Shown here piece after piece: positions 51,652-61,088 of a DNA stretch of 64,000 bases. Location: assembly GCA_030684645.1 (NCBI GenBank), contig JAUXUF010000326.1, forward strand, positions 1 through 64,000, written 5' to 3'. Every line of letters starts with the position of its first letter. Within the stretch, counting starts at the first letter, position 1. The notes beneath the pieces were generated by a model. The model did no database searches. It was not told where the DNA came from and saw nothing but the letters and a program-made list of their open reading frames with translations. The translations under genes were made by a program, and so were the position numbers. This stretch comes from Bacteroidota bacterium (GTDB lineage: Bacteria > Bacteroidota > Bacteroidia > Bacteroidales > Prolixibacteraceae).

Positions 51652-54636
51652 ATGGAAAATATTGATTCAGTAGTACTTTCATCCATATATAAACTTAAGA
51701 AAAGCGATCGCGACATCTTTCAGGAATTAATGCCCACCAAAGTAAAAGAGGTTCTTTTACTGGCGACGCTGTACGACAGCTATTCCATTGTTCGCGAAGG
51801 TCAGTTCAACGATAAAATTTTCGGCGAATTTCTTCAGCTAAACCTTTACACTTATCCACGGTTCACCAGTGTTAATACGGAAGAGGAAGCTCTACGGATG
51901 ATCAATTCCCGCGATTTTGAAATGGTCATTATCATGGTTGGAGTTGATAAAAATATTCCGGTACAAGCGGCCAATGCCCTGTATAAAATTAAACCACAGA
52001 TTCCGATTTTACTGTTGGTCAATAATAACGGCGATTTGCGTTACTTCCAGACCTCTTCAGCAAAAATTGATTCGATCGACCGTGTATTTGTTTGGAACGG
52101 GAATTCCAATGTTTTCCTGGCCATGATCAAATACGTCGAAGACAAAAAAAACGTGGAAGAAGATACCCGAAACGGGAATGTCCGAATCATTCTTCTCGTC
52201 GAAGATTCCATTCAGTACTATTCGAGGTACCTGCCTATCTTGTACACCAACATCATGACCCAAACCCAAAATCTGGTGGAGGATAAATCGGCTGATGAGC
52301 TGCACAAAATTCTGAAAATGAGAGCCAGACCCAAAGTGATTCTGGTTAGCAGTTACGAGGAAGCAGTAGCTATCATCAATAAATACAAAGACTTTTTACT
52401 TTCTGTTATTTCAGATGTAAAATTTCCGAGAAACGGAATTGAAGATCAGGATGCCGGAGTAGATCTGCTTCGATATGTAAAATCGATAATGCGTTTTCCG
52501 GTACCCGTTTTACTGCAGAGCCACGATGTAAACAACGCCCAAAAGGCCCGTGATGTAGGCGCCGATTTTATCAATAAAAACTCCGAAAGTTTATCGCTCG
52601 ACATTCATAACTTCATTTATAAACGTCTTGGCTTTGGAAATTTCGTTTTTAAAGATACCGATGGAAACCCGATCATGGTAGCCCGAAACCTGGCCGAATT
52701 TCAGGAAATGTTCCGAATAGTTCCGGAAACGGCACTTGCCTATCACGGTAAGCGAAATTCATTTTCAACATGGCTGATGGCCCGTGGTGAAATCAACATC
52801 GCTGAGCTATTACTTCCATTCCGTCTGGAAGATTTTAAAAATACGAATGATTTACGGAAATTTTGCCTGGATGTATTTGAAGAAGTACGAAACCAAAAAT
52901 TAAGGGGTAGTATTATCGATTTTGAACCTTCGCTCGTTTCGGGCAACCGCTATGTAATGAGGTTCAGTAAAGGTTCGCTTGGAGGAAAAGGACGTGGTAT
53001 GGCTTTCATGTGCAACTTCATCGAGAACATCGATTTTGCCCGGATTATTCCTGAATTGAATATTCGGATTCCGGCAACGGCAGTTATTGGTGTCAGTGAA
53101 TTTGATAAATTTCTTGAATCCAATGATATTTTCGAAGAAATCTATTCAACAAATGATTCCGAACGGATAAAGGGAATTTTCCTTGAATCGCAGTTTGGGG
53201 AAGAGCTTCAGGAACGTTTGTACAAATACCTCGAAAAAATGGACAAACCGTTAGCTATCCGTTCCTCCGGAATGTTTGAAGATTCGCTGACACAGCCCTT
53301 TTCAGGAGTTTATGCCACCTACCTGATCCCCAACAACCATCCCGACATTGCGGTGCGCTATCAACAGCTCGAAACAGCCATTAAACTGGTGTATGCCAGC
53401 ATATTTACCGAATCGGCCATGGCCTATTTCGATGCGGTCGATTATAAAATTGAAGAGGAAAAAATGGCTGTCATTGTTCAGGAGGTGGTTGGACACCAGT
53501 ACAACGATCATTATTATCCGTCAATCAGCGGAGTTGCACAATCTTATAATTTTTACCCGGTTTCGTACATGGAACCTGAAGATGGCTTTGCTGTCGCAGC
53601 GATTGGATTGGGAATGTACGTCGTTGGAGGAGAAAAAGCCTTCCGTTTCTGTCCTAAATATGCACAAATCAATACGTTAAGCGACCACGATCTGGTTCGT
53701 GATTCGCAAAAGGAATTTTATGCCATCGACATGGATCACTCGCAGTTTGATCTCGAAAAAGGAGGAGAAAATGCAGCTATCAAAAAATTAAAAATATCGG
53801 TTGCTGAAAAAGACGGCGTCCTGCAAAACTGCGCTTCGGTTTATGATTATGAAAATGACTGCCTGATTCCGGGAATCGACAGTCCGGGCATGAGGGTGAT
53901 CGATTTTGCCAATATTTTGAAATACAAACAAATTCCGCTGGCCGACACCCTGACCTTGCTGCTTAAACTTTTCCGCGAAGCCATGGGTTCGCCTGTCGAA
54001 ATTGAATATGCGCTTGATCTGGAAAAAGGAGAAAACAAACTCCCGACCTTCTACCTGTTGCAAATTAAACCGCTCATCCGCCGCGACGAACAACTGACCG
54101 TTAATATTGGCAATATCGATCCGGAAAAGACCCTGATGTTTGCCAAGCGTGGAATGGGTAACGGAATTGTTAAAGGTATTAAAGATGTCATATTCGTTGA
54201 TCCGGATCGCTTTGACAAAATGAAAACCCGCGAAATTGCTGCGGAAATCAATCAGTTTAACCGAAAAATGGATTTTCTGAACAAGGAATACATCCTGATA
54301 GGTCCCGGACGATGGGGGACCCGCGATCCGTTTACCGGAATTCCTGTAGCCTGGGCCAACATTTCAAAAGCCCGTATTATTGTTGAAATGGGCCTGAAAG
54401 ACTTTCCTTTGGATGGGTCGTTGGGTTCGCACTTCTTTCACAATGTAACCTCCATGAATGTCGGATATTTTACCATTCCTCAAAATTCACCTGATGCTAC
54501 CCTCAACCTGAATATCTTAAAACAAATGCCTGTGATTGATGAAGGAGATTACATCAAACATGTCTGTTTTGCCAACGAACTCAGTATCGTTATGGACGGA
54601 AAGAACAGGCAGGCACTCATTTCATTTGAAGAATAA
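51652..54636 (+). CDS. Tandem receiver plus PEP-synthase-like ATP-binding protein
   Basis: A 994-residue cytoplasmic protein with three parts. Residues about 35-150 resemble a receiver fold without the phosphate-accepting Asp (VIIMVGVDKN). Residues about 178-325 form a receiver with Glu184-Asp185 (LLVEDS), Asp255 (VISDVKFPRNG) and Lys309 (FINKNS), so it may be phosphorylated. From about 430 there is a PEP-synthase/PPDK N-terminal ATP-grasp region (GSLGGKGRGMAFM, AIRSSGMFEDSLTQPFSGVY). The swivelling His domain and PEP-binding C-terminal barrel of true PEP synthase are missing. It could be a regulated ATP-dependent kinase or phosphotransferase of unknown target. It lies 464 bases before speA on the same strand. 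Confidence 0.85.
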   Translation: MENIDSVVLSSIYKLKKSDRDIFQELMPTKVKEVLLLATLYDSYSIVREGQFNDKIFGEFLQLNLYTYPRFTSVNTEEEALRMINSRDFEMVIIMVGVDKNIPVQAANALYKIKPQIPILLLVNNNGDLRYFQTSSAKIDSIDRVFVWNGNSNVFLAMIKYVEDKKNVEEDTRNGNVRIILLVEDSIQYYSRYLPILYTNIMTQTQNLVEDKSADELHKILKMRARPKVILVSSYEEAVAIINKYKDFLLSVISDVKFPRNGIEDQDAGVDLLRYVKSIMRFPVPVLLQSHDVNNAQKARDVGADFINKNSESLSLDIHNFIYKRLGFGNFVFKDTDGNPIMVARNLAEFQEMFRIVPETALAYHGKRNSFSTWLMARGEINIAELLLPFRLEDFKNTNDLRKFCLDVFEEVRNQKLRGSIIDFEPSLVSGNRYVMRFSKGSLGGKGRGMAFMCNFIENIDFARIIPELNIRIPATAVIGVSEFDKFLESNDIFEEIYSTNDSERIKGIFLESQFGEELQERLYKYLEKMDKPLAIRSSGMFEDSLTQPFSGVYATYLIPNNHPDIAVRYQQLETAIKLVYASIFTESAMAYFDAVDYKIEEEKMAVIVQEVVGHQYNDHYYPSISGVAQSYNFYPVSYMEPEDGFAVAAIGLGMYVVGGEKAFRFCPKYAQINTLSDHDLVRDSQKEFYAIDMDHSQFDLEKGGENAAIKKLKISVAEKDGVLQNCASVYDYENDCLIPGIDSPGMRVIDFANILKYKQIPLADTLTLLLKLFREAMGSPVEIEYALDLEKGENKLPTFYLLQIKPLIRRDEQLTVNIGNIDPEKTLMFAKRGMGNGIVKGIKDVIFVDPDRFDKMKTREIAAEINQFNRKMDFLNKEYILIGPGRWGTRDPFTGIPVAWANISKARIIVEMGLKDFPLDGSLGSHFFHNVTSMNVGYFTIPQNSPDATLNLNILKQMPVIDEGDYIKHVCFANELSIVMDGKNRQALISFEE

Positions 54637-55100
54637 ATTGAAATACCGGGTTTGATTTCTCCATTCCTGAGTCCTTCTAAGAGCAGTCATATAAAGTCAT
54701 ATGGCAGTTCGAAACAAGGGAAATGAGCTGCAAAGTGCCTAAGCGCCAAAGTAAAACACTACTTTGAAAATAATATTTGCATCGAATTCAGCTTACTCAT
54801 ATTTCAAACATAACAAAGGAACAAAACCCTGCATTTTAACCTTCATCCAGCAGTTCAAAAAAAATAAAATCATTTTCAATATTTTATTACATTTACACCG
54901 GTTGAAAAATCCCGGCTAAATTAGGGTTGGCGCGGCTTACAGCAGTATTTACTGATTCACTTTTATTTCCGGTATCTCAGGCTCTGTAACTGTAAGTTCT
55001 CATCAAAAATTAAAACCTGTTTTTCGGCGGTATTAAAGTGATTAAAATGTCTTTTCAAGGCAACAAAATAGAGTATCAATAAACAATTAACTTTTCCTTA
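54637..55100. other. Intergenic region upstream of speA
   Basis: A 464-base gap. It contains CATATAAAGTCATATG near 54688-54703 and a stretch AAAGTGCCTAAGCGCCAAAG (about 54734-54753) of the kind seen in intergenic repeats of this phylum. A long AT-rich leader precedes speA. I see no convincing terminator, promoter box, RNA fold or gene remnant. Confidence 0.4.
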
Positions 55101-56993
55101 ATGAGAAAATGGCGCATCGAAGACTCAGCTGAACTCTACAACATTAATGGGTGGGGCATCAATTTTTTTTCCATCAACGAAAAAGGGAATGTAACTGTAA
55201 CTCCTAAAAAAGACGGGATACAGATTGACTTGCACGAATTAGTTGAAGAACTTCAGCTTCGGGATGTTTCGGCACCTATGCTGCTTCGTTTCCCCGACAT
55301 TCTGGATAACCGGATTGAAAAAATGGCCAGTTGCTTCAAAGTTGCTGCCGAAGAGTACGATTACAAAGCCCAAAACTTTATTGTTTATCCGATTAAGGTT
55401 AACCAGATGCGTCCGGTGGTCGAAGAAATTGTTGGTCACGGAAAAAAATTCAACATTGGGCTTGAAGCCGGTTCAAAACCTGAATTACATGCGGTTATTG
55501 CAATCAACACCGATAACAATTCGCTGATTATCTGTAACGGTTATAAAGATGAGAGTTATATTGAACTGGCACTTCTGGCCCAGAAAATGGGAAGAAGGAT
55601 TTTCCTGGTCGTTGAAAAACTCAATGAGCTAAAGCTAATTATCAAGATTGCACACCGCCTGAAAATCAAACCAAACATCGGTATCCGCATCAAACTTTCC
55701 AGCTCCGGAAGTGGCAAATGGGAAGACTCCGGCGGCGATGCAAGCAAGTTTGGTTTAACTTCCAGCGAGTTGCTTGAAGCCCTGGACATTTTGGAGAAAA
55801 AAGAAATGCAGGATTGCCTGAAATTGGTTCATTTTCATATCGGCAGTCAGGTTACTAAAATACGGCGCATCAAACTGGCTATGCGCGAAGCATCTCAGTT
55901 TTATGTGCAACTTCACCTGAAAGGTTTTAATGTTCAGTTTGTTGACATCGGCGGAGGTTTGGGAGTTGATTATGACGGTACGCGCTCATCGAGCAGCGAA
56001 AGCAGCGTGAACTACAGCATTCAGGAATATGTGAATGATGCCATTTTCACCATGGTTGATGCCAGCGATAAAAACAACATCCCTCACCCAAACATCATCA
56101 CTGAATCGGGCCGTTCGTTGACTGCTCATCATTCGGTTCTGATTTTTGAAGTTCTCGAAACGGCAAGCGTTCCGACCATGAACGAGGATGAAGAACCACG
56201 GGAAGACGATCATGAACTGGTTCGCGAACTTTTCTCCTTATGGGACCAGGTGAATCAGTCGAAAATGCTGGAAACCTGGCACGATGCCCAGCAAATCAGA
56301 GAAGAAGCGCTCGATCGTTTCAGTCTGGGATTGCTCGATCTGAAAACCCGCGCTCAGATTGAACGCTTGTTCTGGTCCATTACGAAGGAAATTCACCAGA
56401 TGACCGGCGAATTAAAACACATTCCTGAAGAACTTTTGTATTTGCCCAAAATGTTGTCGGATAAGTATTTCTGCAACTTCTCTTTGTTTCAGTCGCTACC
56501 CGATTCCTGGGCCATCGATCAGATTTTTCCCATTATCCCGATTCAGCGGTTAGATGAAAAGCCTGAACGTTCGGCAACCATTCAGGACATTACCTGCGAC
56601 TCGGATGGAAAAATTGACAACTTTATTTCGACCCGCAATTTTTCATACTATTTACCGGTTCACGGTATCAAAGCAAAAGAGCCGTATTATATGGGCGTTT
56701 TTTTAGTTGGGGCCTACCAGGAAATACTGGGTGATTTGCATAACCTGTTTGGCGATACGAATGCTGTTCACATCTCGGTTGATGACAAAGGTTACAGCAT
56801 TGATCAGATTATTGATGGAGAAACTGTTGCAGAAGTGCTCGACTACGTTCAGTACAACGCCAAAAAACTGGTTCGTACCGTTGAAACCTGGGTGACATCT
56901 TCTGTAAAATCCGGAATTATTTCGGCTGAAGAAGGGAAAGAATTTTTATCGAATTACCGATCCGGATTGTACGGATATACTTATCTGGAATAA
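55101..56993 (+). CDS. speA: Biosynthetic arginine decarboxylase
   Basis: The 630-residue PLP enzyme converts arginine to agmatine, the first step of one polyamine route. It starts MRKWRIEDSAELYNINGWG, a signature of the family, carries the PLP Lys99 in VYPIKVNQ, the HFHIGSQ motif, the glycine-rich DIGGGLGVDYDG phosphate site and ESGRSLTAHHSVLIF. Length equals that of other SpeA proteins. No agmatine ureohydrolase or deiminase gene is next to it. It ends before a strong bidirectional terminator. Confidence 0.97.
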   Translation: MRKWRIEDSAELYNINGWGINFFSINEKGNVTVTPKKDGIQIDLHELVEELQLRDVSAPMLLRFPDILDNRIEKMASCFKVAAEEYDYKAQNFIVYPIKVNQMRPVVEEIVGHGKKFNIGLEAGSKPELHAVIAINTDNNSLIICNGYKDESYIELALLAQKMGRRIFLVVEKLNELKLIIKIAHRLKIKPNIGIRIKLSSSGSGKWEDSGGDASKFGLTSSELLEALDILEKKEMQDCLKLVHFHIGSQVTKIRRIKLAMREASQFYVQLHLKGFNVQFVDIGGGLGVDYDGTRSSSSESSVNYSIQEYVNDAIFTMVDASDKNNIPHPNIITESGRSLTAHHSVLIFEVLETASVPTMNEDEEPREDDHELVRELFSLWDQVNQSKMLETWHDAQQIREEALDRFSLGLLDLKTRAQIERLFWSITKEIHQMTGELKHIPEELLYLPKMLSDKYFCNFSLFQSLPDSWAIDQIFPIIPIQRLDEKPERSATIQDITCDSDGKIDNFISTRNFSYYLPVHGIKAKEPYYMGVFLVGAYQEILGDLHNLFGDTNAVHISVDDKGYSIDQIIDGETVAEVLDYVQYNAKKLVRTVETWVTSSVKSGIISAEEGKEFLSNYRSGLYGYTYLE

Positions 56994-57016
56994 GATTTTA
57001 AAACGATATTTTACTG

Positions 57017-57050
57017 AAATGCAAATACTTTGAGAGAGGTATTTGCATTT
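57017..57050. terminator. Bidirectional terminator between speA and the UPF0175 gene
   Basis: A perfect 12-bp inverted repeat, AAATGCAAATAC with GTATTTGCATTT (57017-57028 and 57039-57050), separates two convergent genes. Its right end touches the stop codon of the UPF0175 gene. Confidence 0.85.
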
Positions 57051-57274
57051 TATATTTGCTCTTTGATTATTTGGTCAAGGTCTTCGATAGTTTCTCCAAA
57101 TATTGAAACTCCATATTTACCAATATTTTCAAGAAATTCTCGTTTTGATATCCCAACTAATTCGGCTGCTTGCCCCGAAGACATGATACCTTTCTCATAC
57201 AGATGAGCAGCCAATTGCATTTTAACATCTATTTCATCAACAGAATCAGGTATATTTAAAGTTAATGTTTTCAT
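57050..57274 (-). CDS. UPF0175-family small protein
   Basis: The 74-residue protein (MKTLTLNIPDSVDEIDVKMQ) resembles UPF0175, small DNA-binding-like proteins with a helix-turn-helix segment (MSSGQAAELVGISKREFLE). Family members often act as antitoxins paired with a DUF3368 PIN-type toxin, but no toxin gene is adjacent here, so it is an orphan. The frame extends to 57298, where it would begin with TTG inside the predicted -7 box, so the ATG at 57274 is chosen. Confidence 0.8.
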   Translation of the reverse strand: MKTLTLNIPDSVDEIDVKMQLAAHLYEKGIMSSGQAAELVGISKREFLENIGKYGVSIFGETIEDLDQIIKEQI

Positions 57275-57295
57275 AATCAACATATTATCGAAAAA

Positions 57296-57303
57296 CAAAT
57301 ATA
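57296..57303 (-). promoter_or_regulatory. -7 promoter box of the UPF0175 gene
   Basis: TATATTTG on the minus strand, 21 bases before the ATG at 57274. A transcript starting near 57289 would have a leader of only about 15 bases. No clear -33 element. Confidence 0.5.
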
Positions 57304-57341
57304 CTTAAAATCACAATAGGTTCTTGATCTAAATCAATTTC

Positions 57342-57869
57342 TTAATTGGAACCCTTCACCATCCCCACAATCACCCCAAACATCATCATTGCAACCACCG
57401 CTCCGGCAATAAAAGATCCCTGCAAACTTCCAAAGACATAAAAAACTCCTATCAACAACGGGCCAATGGTTTGACCGATGCGTAAAACCATGCTGTTAAC
57501 CGACATAAATGCAGCACGTTCTTTTATTGAAGCAAATCCGACGAGTAAATTCTGGATGGAAGGTATGAGCAAACCATGACCGAGTCCGAATATGATAACG
57601 GAGCCAACCACCTGAATCCAACTTTGGCAAATCAGTAATCTCCGTAGAGTAAAACGAAAACCAGCATATTGACCAGGAAAAGCCCCCAAACGCTTGGCTG
57701 GTTGATGCTTTTCCAAATCCTCCGGAAGTATTCGCCAATTCCCTGGTGATCTTTTGGTTCCGGATTATTCAGGCCAAACATTACAAAAATGCCAAGCGGA
57801 ATAGCCAGCAATGGCAGGTAGAATATGTATTACATTTCTTTCAATATTAACTGCTTGCTGCTTTGACAT
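57342..57869 (-). pseudogene. Decayed MFS transporter gene
   Basis: Three pieces of a major-facilitator protein survive in different frames on the minus strand: a short N-terminus (MSKQQAVNIE, ATG at 57869), then a frame with FYLPLLAIPLGIFVMFGL and SVWGLFLVNMLVFVLLYGDY ending in TGA, then QSWIQVVGSVIIFGLGHGLL to VVAMMMFGVIVGMVKGSN and a stop at 57342. Several membrane helices between these pieces are missing. It cannot make a working transporter. Confidence 0.8.
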
Positions 57870-58216
57870 AATCTCATTGAATTTAATGAATTACTCCTGA
57901 AAGGTAAAAAAGATTTTGGAGGATAAATTCAAAAATAAGATTCTCTGATCAGCAAGTTTTGGTGAAATGAAACGAGTCCTGGCGAGTTCCCTACCTGCCC
58001 TGACAGGCTCGAAATAATAATTATTTCCAAATTTCCGGCACATTCGAATCCAGTTTCAGACTTTTATTTAAACAGCTGAATTTTCCATTTCGCCTGAATT
58101 TTCCATTTTTCAAACAAAACCAGTACGTTAAAATGCTTATTCCGAATACTATTTTATGCTGAACTTTTCTATTGGATAAAAACATAATTTCGCTTGGTTG
58201 TTACTCAATCAAGAAA
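57870..58216. other. Intergenic region before the Hdr-like cluster
   Basis: About 347 bases between a pseudogene and the first Hdr gene. It holds CCTGCCCTGACAGG (around 57996-58009), a small palindrome, and AT-rich sequence that must contain the promoter of the Hdr operon. I see no perfect TAnnTTTG box and no gene. Confidence 0.4.
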
Positions 58217-58924
58217 ATGAAACTTTACCTTGAACTGACTAAAGATGTCCGCTTCACTGAGGGATTGAGATCGTGCATGAATTGCGGAATTTGTACGGCC
58301 ATTTGTCCTGCCGCCGAATTTTACGATTACGATCCCAGAATCATTGCCAGTATAATACAATCAAAAGACGAAAAACGAATTGAAGAACTCCTGAAGAGCG
58401 ATACGATTTGGTATTGCGGCGAATGTATGTCGTGCAAAACCCGCTGCCCCCGCGGCAATACTGTCGGACTGATCATCATGGCTTTACGCAGCTTGTCGCA
58501 GGAACTGGGTTATTTTGCCGAGTCAGAAAAAGGCAGGCAGCAACTGGCTATCAAACGGGTAATTGGCGAAAATATAATTTACAAAGGATACTGTGTGCTT
58601 CCTGAAAATCTGGTGCCTGAAATGCATCCTGAACAAGGCCCTGTGGGCGAATGGATTTATGAAAATAAAGAGAAAGTCTATGAGCGTGTTGGCGCTAATT
58701 ACAAAGGTGATGGCGAAGGTGCCTTACGTAAAATTCCACAGGAATCCTTGGACGAAATCTCCAGAATCTTCGAAATAACCGGTGGCTATGATCGCTTCGA
58801 GAAAATTGAACATTTCTCTAAGATGAAAGCCGAAAGCATGGGATTCTCCGAAAACGAGGATAATTATTCGGACTATGTAAATCATATCTTCACTACCAAT
58901 AATGGCAAACACAACCGACAATAA
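58217..58924 (+). CDS. HdrC-like iron-sulfur protein
   Basis: About 235 residues with two [4Fe-4S] motifs: CMNCGICTAICPA (Cys20, 23, 26, 30) and CGECMSCKTRCP. This is the layout of heterodisulfide-reductase subunit C, an electron carrier between the flavoprotein HdrA and the catalytic HdrB. It is longer than archaeal HdrC, with an extra C-terminal region of about 130 residues. A frame from 58172 adds 15 residues; MKLYLEL at 58217 resembles the usual start. Its stop overlaps the start of hdrB by one base. Confidence 0.87.
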   Translation: MKLYLELTKDVRFTEGLRSCMNCGICTAICPAAEFYDYDPRIIASIIQSKDEKRIEELLKSDTIWYCGECMSCKTRCPRGNTVGLIIMALRSLSQELGYFAESEKGRQQLAIKRVIGENIIYKGYCVLPENLVPEMHPEQGPVGEWIYENKEKVYERVGANYKGDGEGALRKIPQESLDEISRIFEITGGYDRFEKIEHFSKMKAESMGFSENEDNYSDYVNHIFTTNNGKHNRQ

Positions 58925-59988
58925 TGAGAAGAGAAGGCAAAATACAAGTTTGGCAGGATTATCAAAAAGAGATAGCCGATGATCATTATTTCTATGTACG
59001 AAGTTGCATACGTCAGAATTTTTTCCCAGGTGCAGAACAAACCTTTCTGAAGATTTTACGCTCCGAACTGAATAAAGACATATACGAAAATCCACATCAT
59101 ACCAGTTGCTCCGGAATAGGCTATCATTCTGACATTGTTCCGTTCGATACCATCCAGACCGTTGTTGCCCGGCAGTTTGCGCTGATGACCGAGGCCGGAT
59201 ACCAAAATCTTGCTGTTTCGTGCATCACCTCGTTTGGCATCTATAACGAAATCATCGAAACATGGAAAGAATTTCCCGCCGAATTGGAAAAAGTGCGGAA
59301 CTTTCTAAAAACAGCCACCGGTCGCGAGTTTGAAATACCACAGAATGTGTCACATGCCAGTGATATCGTTTATAAATTCAGGCACAGGATAACTGACAAG
59401 GCAAAACATAAACTGGTCAACCAACAAACCGGAAAGCCTTTGAAAATTGTTGAACACATTGGTTGTCACTATTCAAAAATGTTTCCTTCCAAGGGAGTCG
59501 GTGGTGCAGAGTTTCCTCATGTATTGGTCGGAATGATTGAATCCTGGGGCGGCGAAGTGGTCGATTATCCTGAACGTCGTCATTGCTGCGGATTCGGATT
59601 CAGGCAATATCTGGTGATGTCAAACCGCGGCTATTCTGTATCCAATTCAAAGAAAAAATTTGAATCGATGGCACCATACAAGCCCGACGCAATTGTGAGC
59701 AACTGCCCTGGCTGTCCAATGTTTCTCGACCGCTGGCAATATGTAATTGAAGAAATGGAAGGCAAAACCTACGGCGAAAACGGGCAAGGAATCCCGGTGC
59801 TGACCTATGAAGAAATGGCCGGATTGGTACTTGGTTACAATCCTTGGGACATGGGACTGCAAATGCATCAAACAAATGTAGAACCGTTGCTTGATAAAAT
59901 GGGAATTCAGTACGATCCCGACTTAAAATATGCCGGGAAAGATGGAAAAATAATCGGGAATCCGATGATGGTTGGTTGTGGTTGCTGA
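58924..59988 (+). CDS. HdrB-like protein (CCG domains)
   Basis: The 354-residue protein resembles heterodisulfide-reductase subunit B, the disulfide-reducing part. The C-terminal CCG domain is intact (HIGCHYSKMF, RRHCCGFGF, SNCPGCPMF). The N-terminal one is degenerate: HHTSCSGIGYHSD is followed by VSCITSFGIYN in place of CCxxxxR. HdrB normally carries two unusual [4Fe-4S] clusters, so this one may hold only one. The protein ends VGCGC. It overlaps hdrC by one base. Confidence 0.85.
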   Translation: MRREGKIQVWQDYQKEIADDHYFYVRSCIRQNFFPGAEQTFLKILRSELNKDIYENPHHTSCSGIGYHSDIVPFDTIQTVVARQFALMTEAGYQNLAVSCITSFGIYNEIIETWKEFPAELEKVRNFLKTATGREFEIPQNVSHASDIVYKFRHRITDKAKHKLVNQQTGKPLKIVEHIGCHYSKMFPSKGVGGAEFPHVLVGMIESWGGEVVDYPERRHCCGFGFRQYLVMSNRGYSVSNSKKKFESMAPYKPDAIVSNCPGCPMFLDRWQYVIEEMEGKTYGENGQGIPVLTYEEMAGLVLGYNPWDMGLQMHQTNVEPLLDKMGIQYDPDLKYAGKDGKIIGNPMMVGCGC

Positions 59989-60003
59989 GATTTGAAATGG
60001 ACA

Positions 60004-60064
60004 CAAGTATCAAGATGTCTAATGTCCTGACACTTGATACTCAATACTTAATACTTGATACTTG
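60004..60064. repeat. Inverted repeat before the HdrA-like gene
   Basis: CAAGTATCAAG (60004-60014) and CTTGATACTTG (60054-60064) are perfect reverse complements. Between them are further related copies (CTTGATACT, AATACTTAATACT). The right arm ends one base before the start codon at 60066, so a hairpin in the message could affect translation. Confidence 0.5.
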
Positions 60065-60065
60065 A

Positions 60066-61088
60066 ATGAAACACATCGTAATTATAGGCGGCGGAATAGC
60101 CGGAATAGAAACAGCCAGCGCCCTGACAGATGCCGGACATTGGGTAACTGTGATAGAAAAAGAGGCACAGGTTGGCGGAAAGTTGAACAACTGGTCGTAC
60201 CTTTTTCCTGATTTCACTCCCGTTGATAAAATCAAGAGTGTCCTTCAGGAGAAATGCAGCGAAAAAGATTTTTCCATTCTTCATCAAACCGAAGTCAGCA
60301 GCATACATCGCAAAAATGGCAAATTCAACATCGAAATTTCAGGAGAACATCAACTGGAAGCTGATGCCGTAGTTGTTGCCACCGGATACGAATTGTTCGA
60401 TGCCCGCCGCAAAGAAGAATATGGCTACAAGATATACGATCACGTAATTACTTCTGCCGATCTGGAGCAACTGCTCTTGCCTAATGGCGACCTTACTGTT
60501 GCTGCCGGAGAAAACCCGAAACGAATTGCTTTTGTGCATTGTGTAGGTTCGCGCGACGAAAAGTCTGGCAACCACTACTGCTCCAAAGTATGCTGCATCA
60601 CAGGTGTAAAACAAGCCATCGAACTCAGGAAACGCTTGCCCGAAGCAGAAATCTATTGCTTTTACATGGATTTGCGCATGTATGGCAAGCGCTTCGAAGA
60701 ACTATACCGCGAAGCCCAGGAAAAATACGACATTGAGTTTATCCGCGGTCGTTTGTCAGAAGCGTCGGAAAAAATCGACAAAAGCTTATTAATCAAAGCA
60801 GAAGACACGCTATCGGGCCGACCTCTGAAAATGAATATTGATTTGCTCGTTCTTTTGGTCGGCATGGAAGCCGGCAAAGGAACAGCCTCAGCCGCTGCAA
60901 GCTGTGGTATCGGTTGCGAAGATTCCGGTTTTCTAAAAACAGCAGATTCATTCCTGAAATCGAATTTTTCGGAACAGGAAGGAATATTTTTGGCCGGAAG
61001 CTGCACCGCTCCTATGTCGGTAAATGATACGATTTTGCATGCCCGTTCGGCAGCACAGGAAGTAAATAACTGGCTTTTAAGAAGATGA
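60066..61088 (+). CDS. Short HdrA-like FAD oxidoreductase
   Basis: The 340-residue flavoprotein has a Rossmann FAD site (IIGGGIAGIETA, residues 6-17) and the Cys-rich HdrA motif FVHCVGSRDEKSGNHYCSKVCC. It lacks the ferredoxin-like domains at both ends that full-length HdrA (about 650 residues) uses to pass electrons. This short form is like that in Qmo-type and sulfur-metabolism complexes. It may accept or give electrons to the HdrC proteins. It overlaps the next gene by 4 bases. Confidence 0.87.
   Translation: MKHIVIIGGGIAGIETASALTDAGHWVTVIEKEAQVGGKLNNWSYLFPDFTPVDKIKSVLQEKCSEKDFSILHQTEVSSIHRKNGKFNIEISGEHQLEADAVVVATGYELFDARRKEEYGYKIYDHVITSADLEQLLLPNGDLTVAAGENPKRIAFVHCVGSRDEKSGNHYCSKVCCITGVKQAIELRKRLPEAEIYCFYMDLRMYGKRFEELYREAQEKYDIEFIRGRLSEASEKIDKSLLIKAEDTLSGRPLKMNIDLLVLLVGMEAGKGTASAAASCGIGCEDSGFLKTADSFLKSNFSEQEGIFLAGSCTAPMSVNDTILHARSAAQEVNNWLLRR

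Noticed and set aside
51354-51665. 103-codon plus-strand frame and 83-codon minus-strand frame in the gap before 51652.
   Set aside because: No recognisable domain, AT-rich composition, and the plus frame runs into the start of the next gene in another frame.
54637-55100. Possible riboswitch or polyamine-sensing leader before speA.
   Set aside because: The gap is long enough, but I could not find a consistent fold or known motif.
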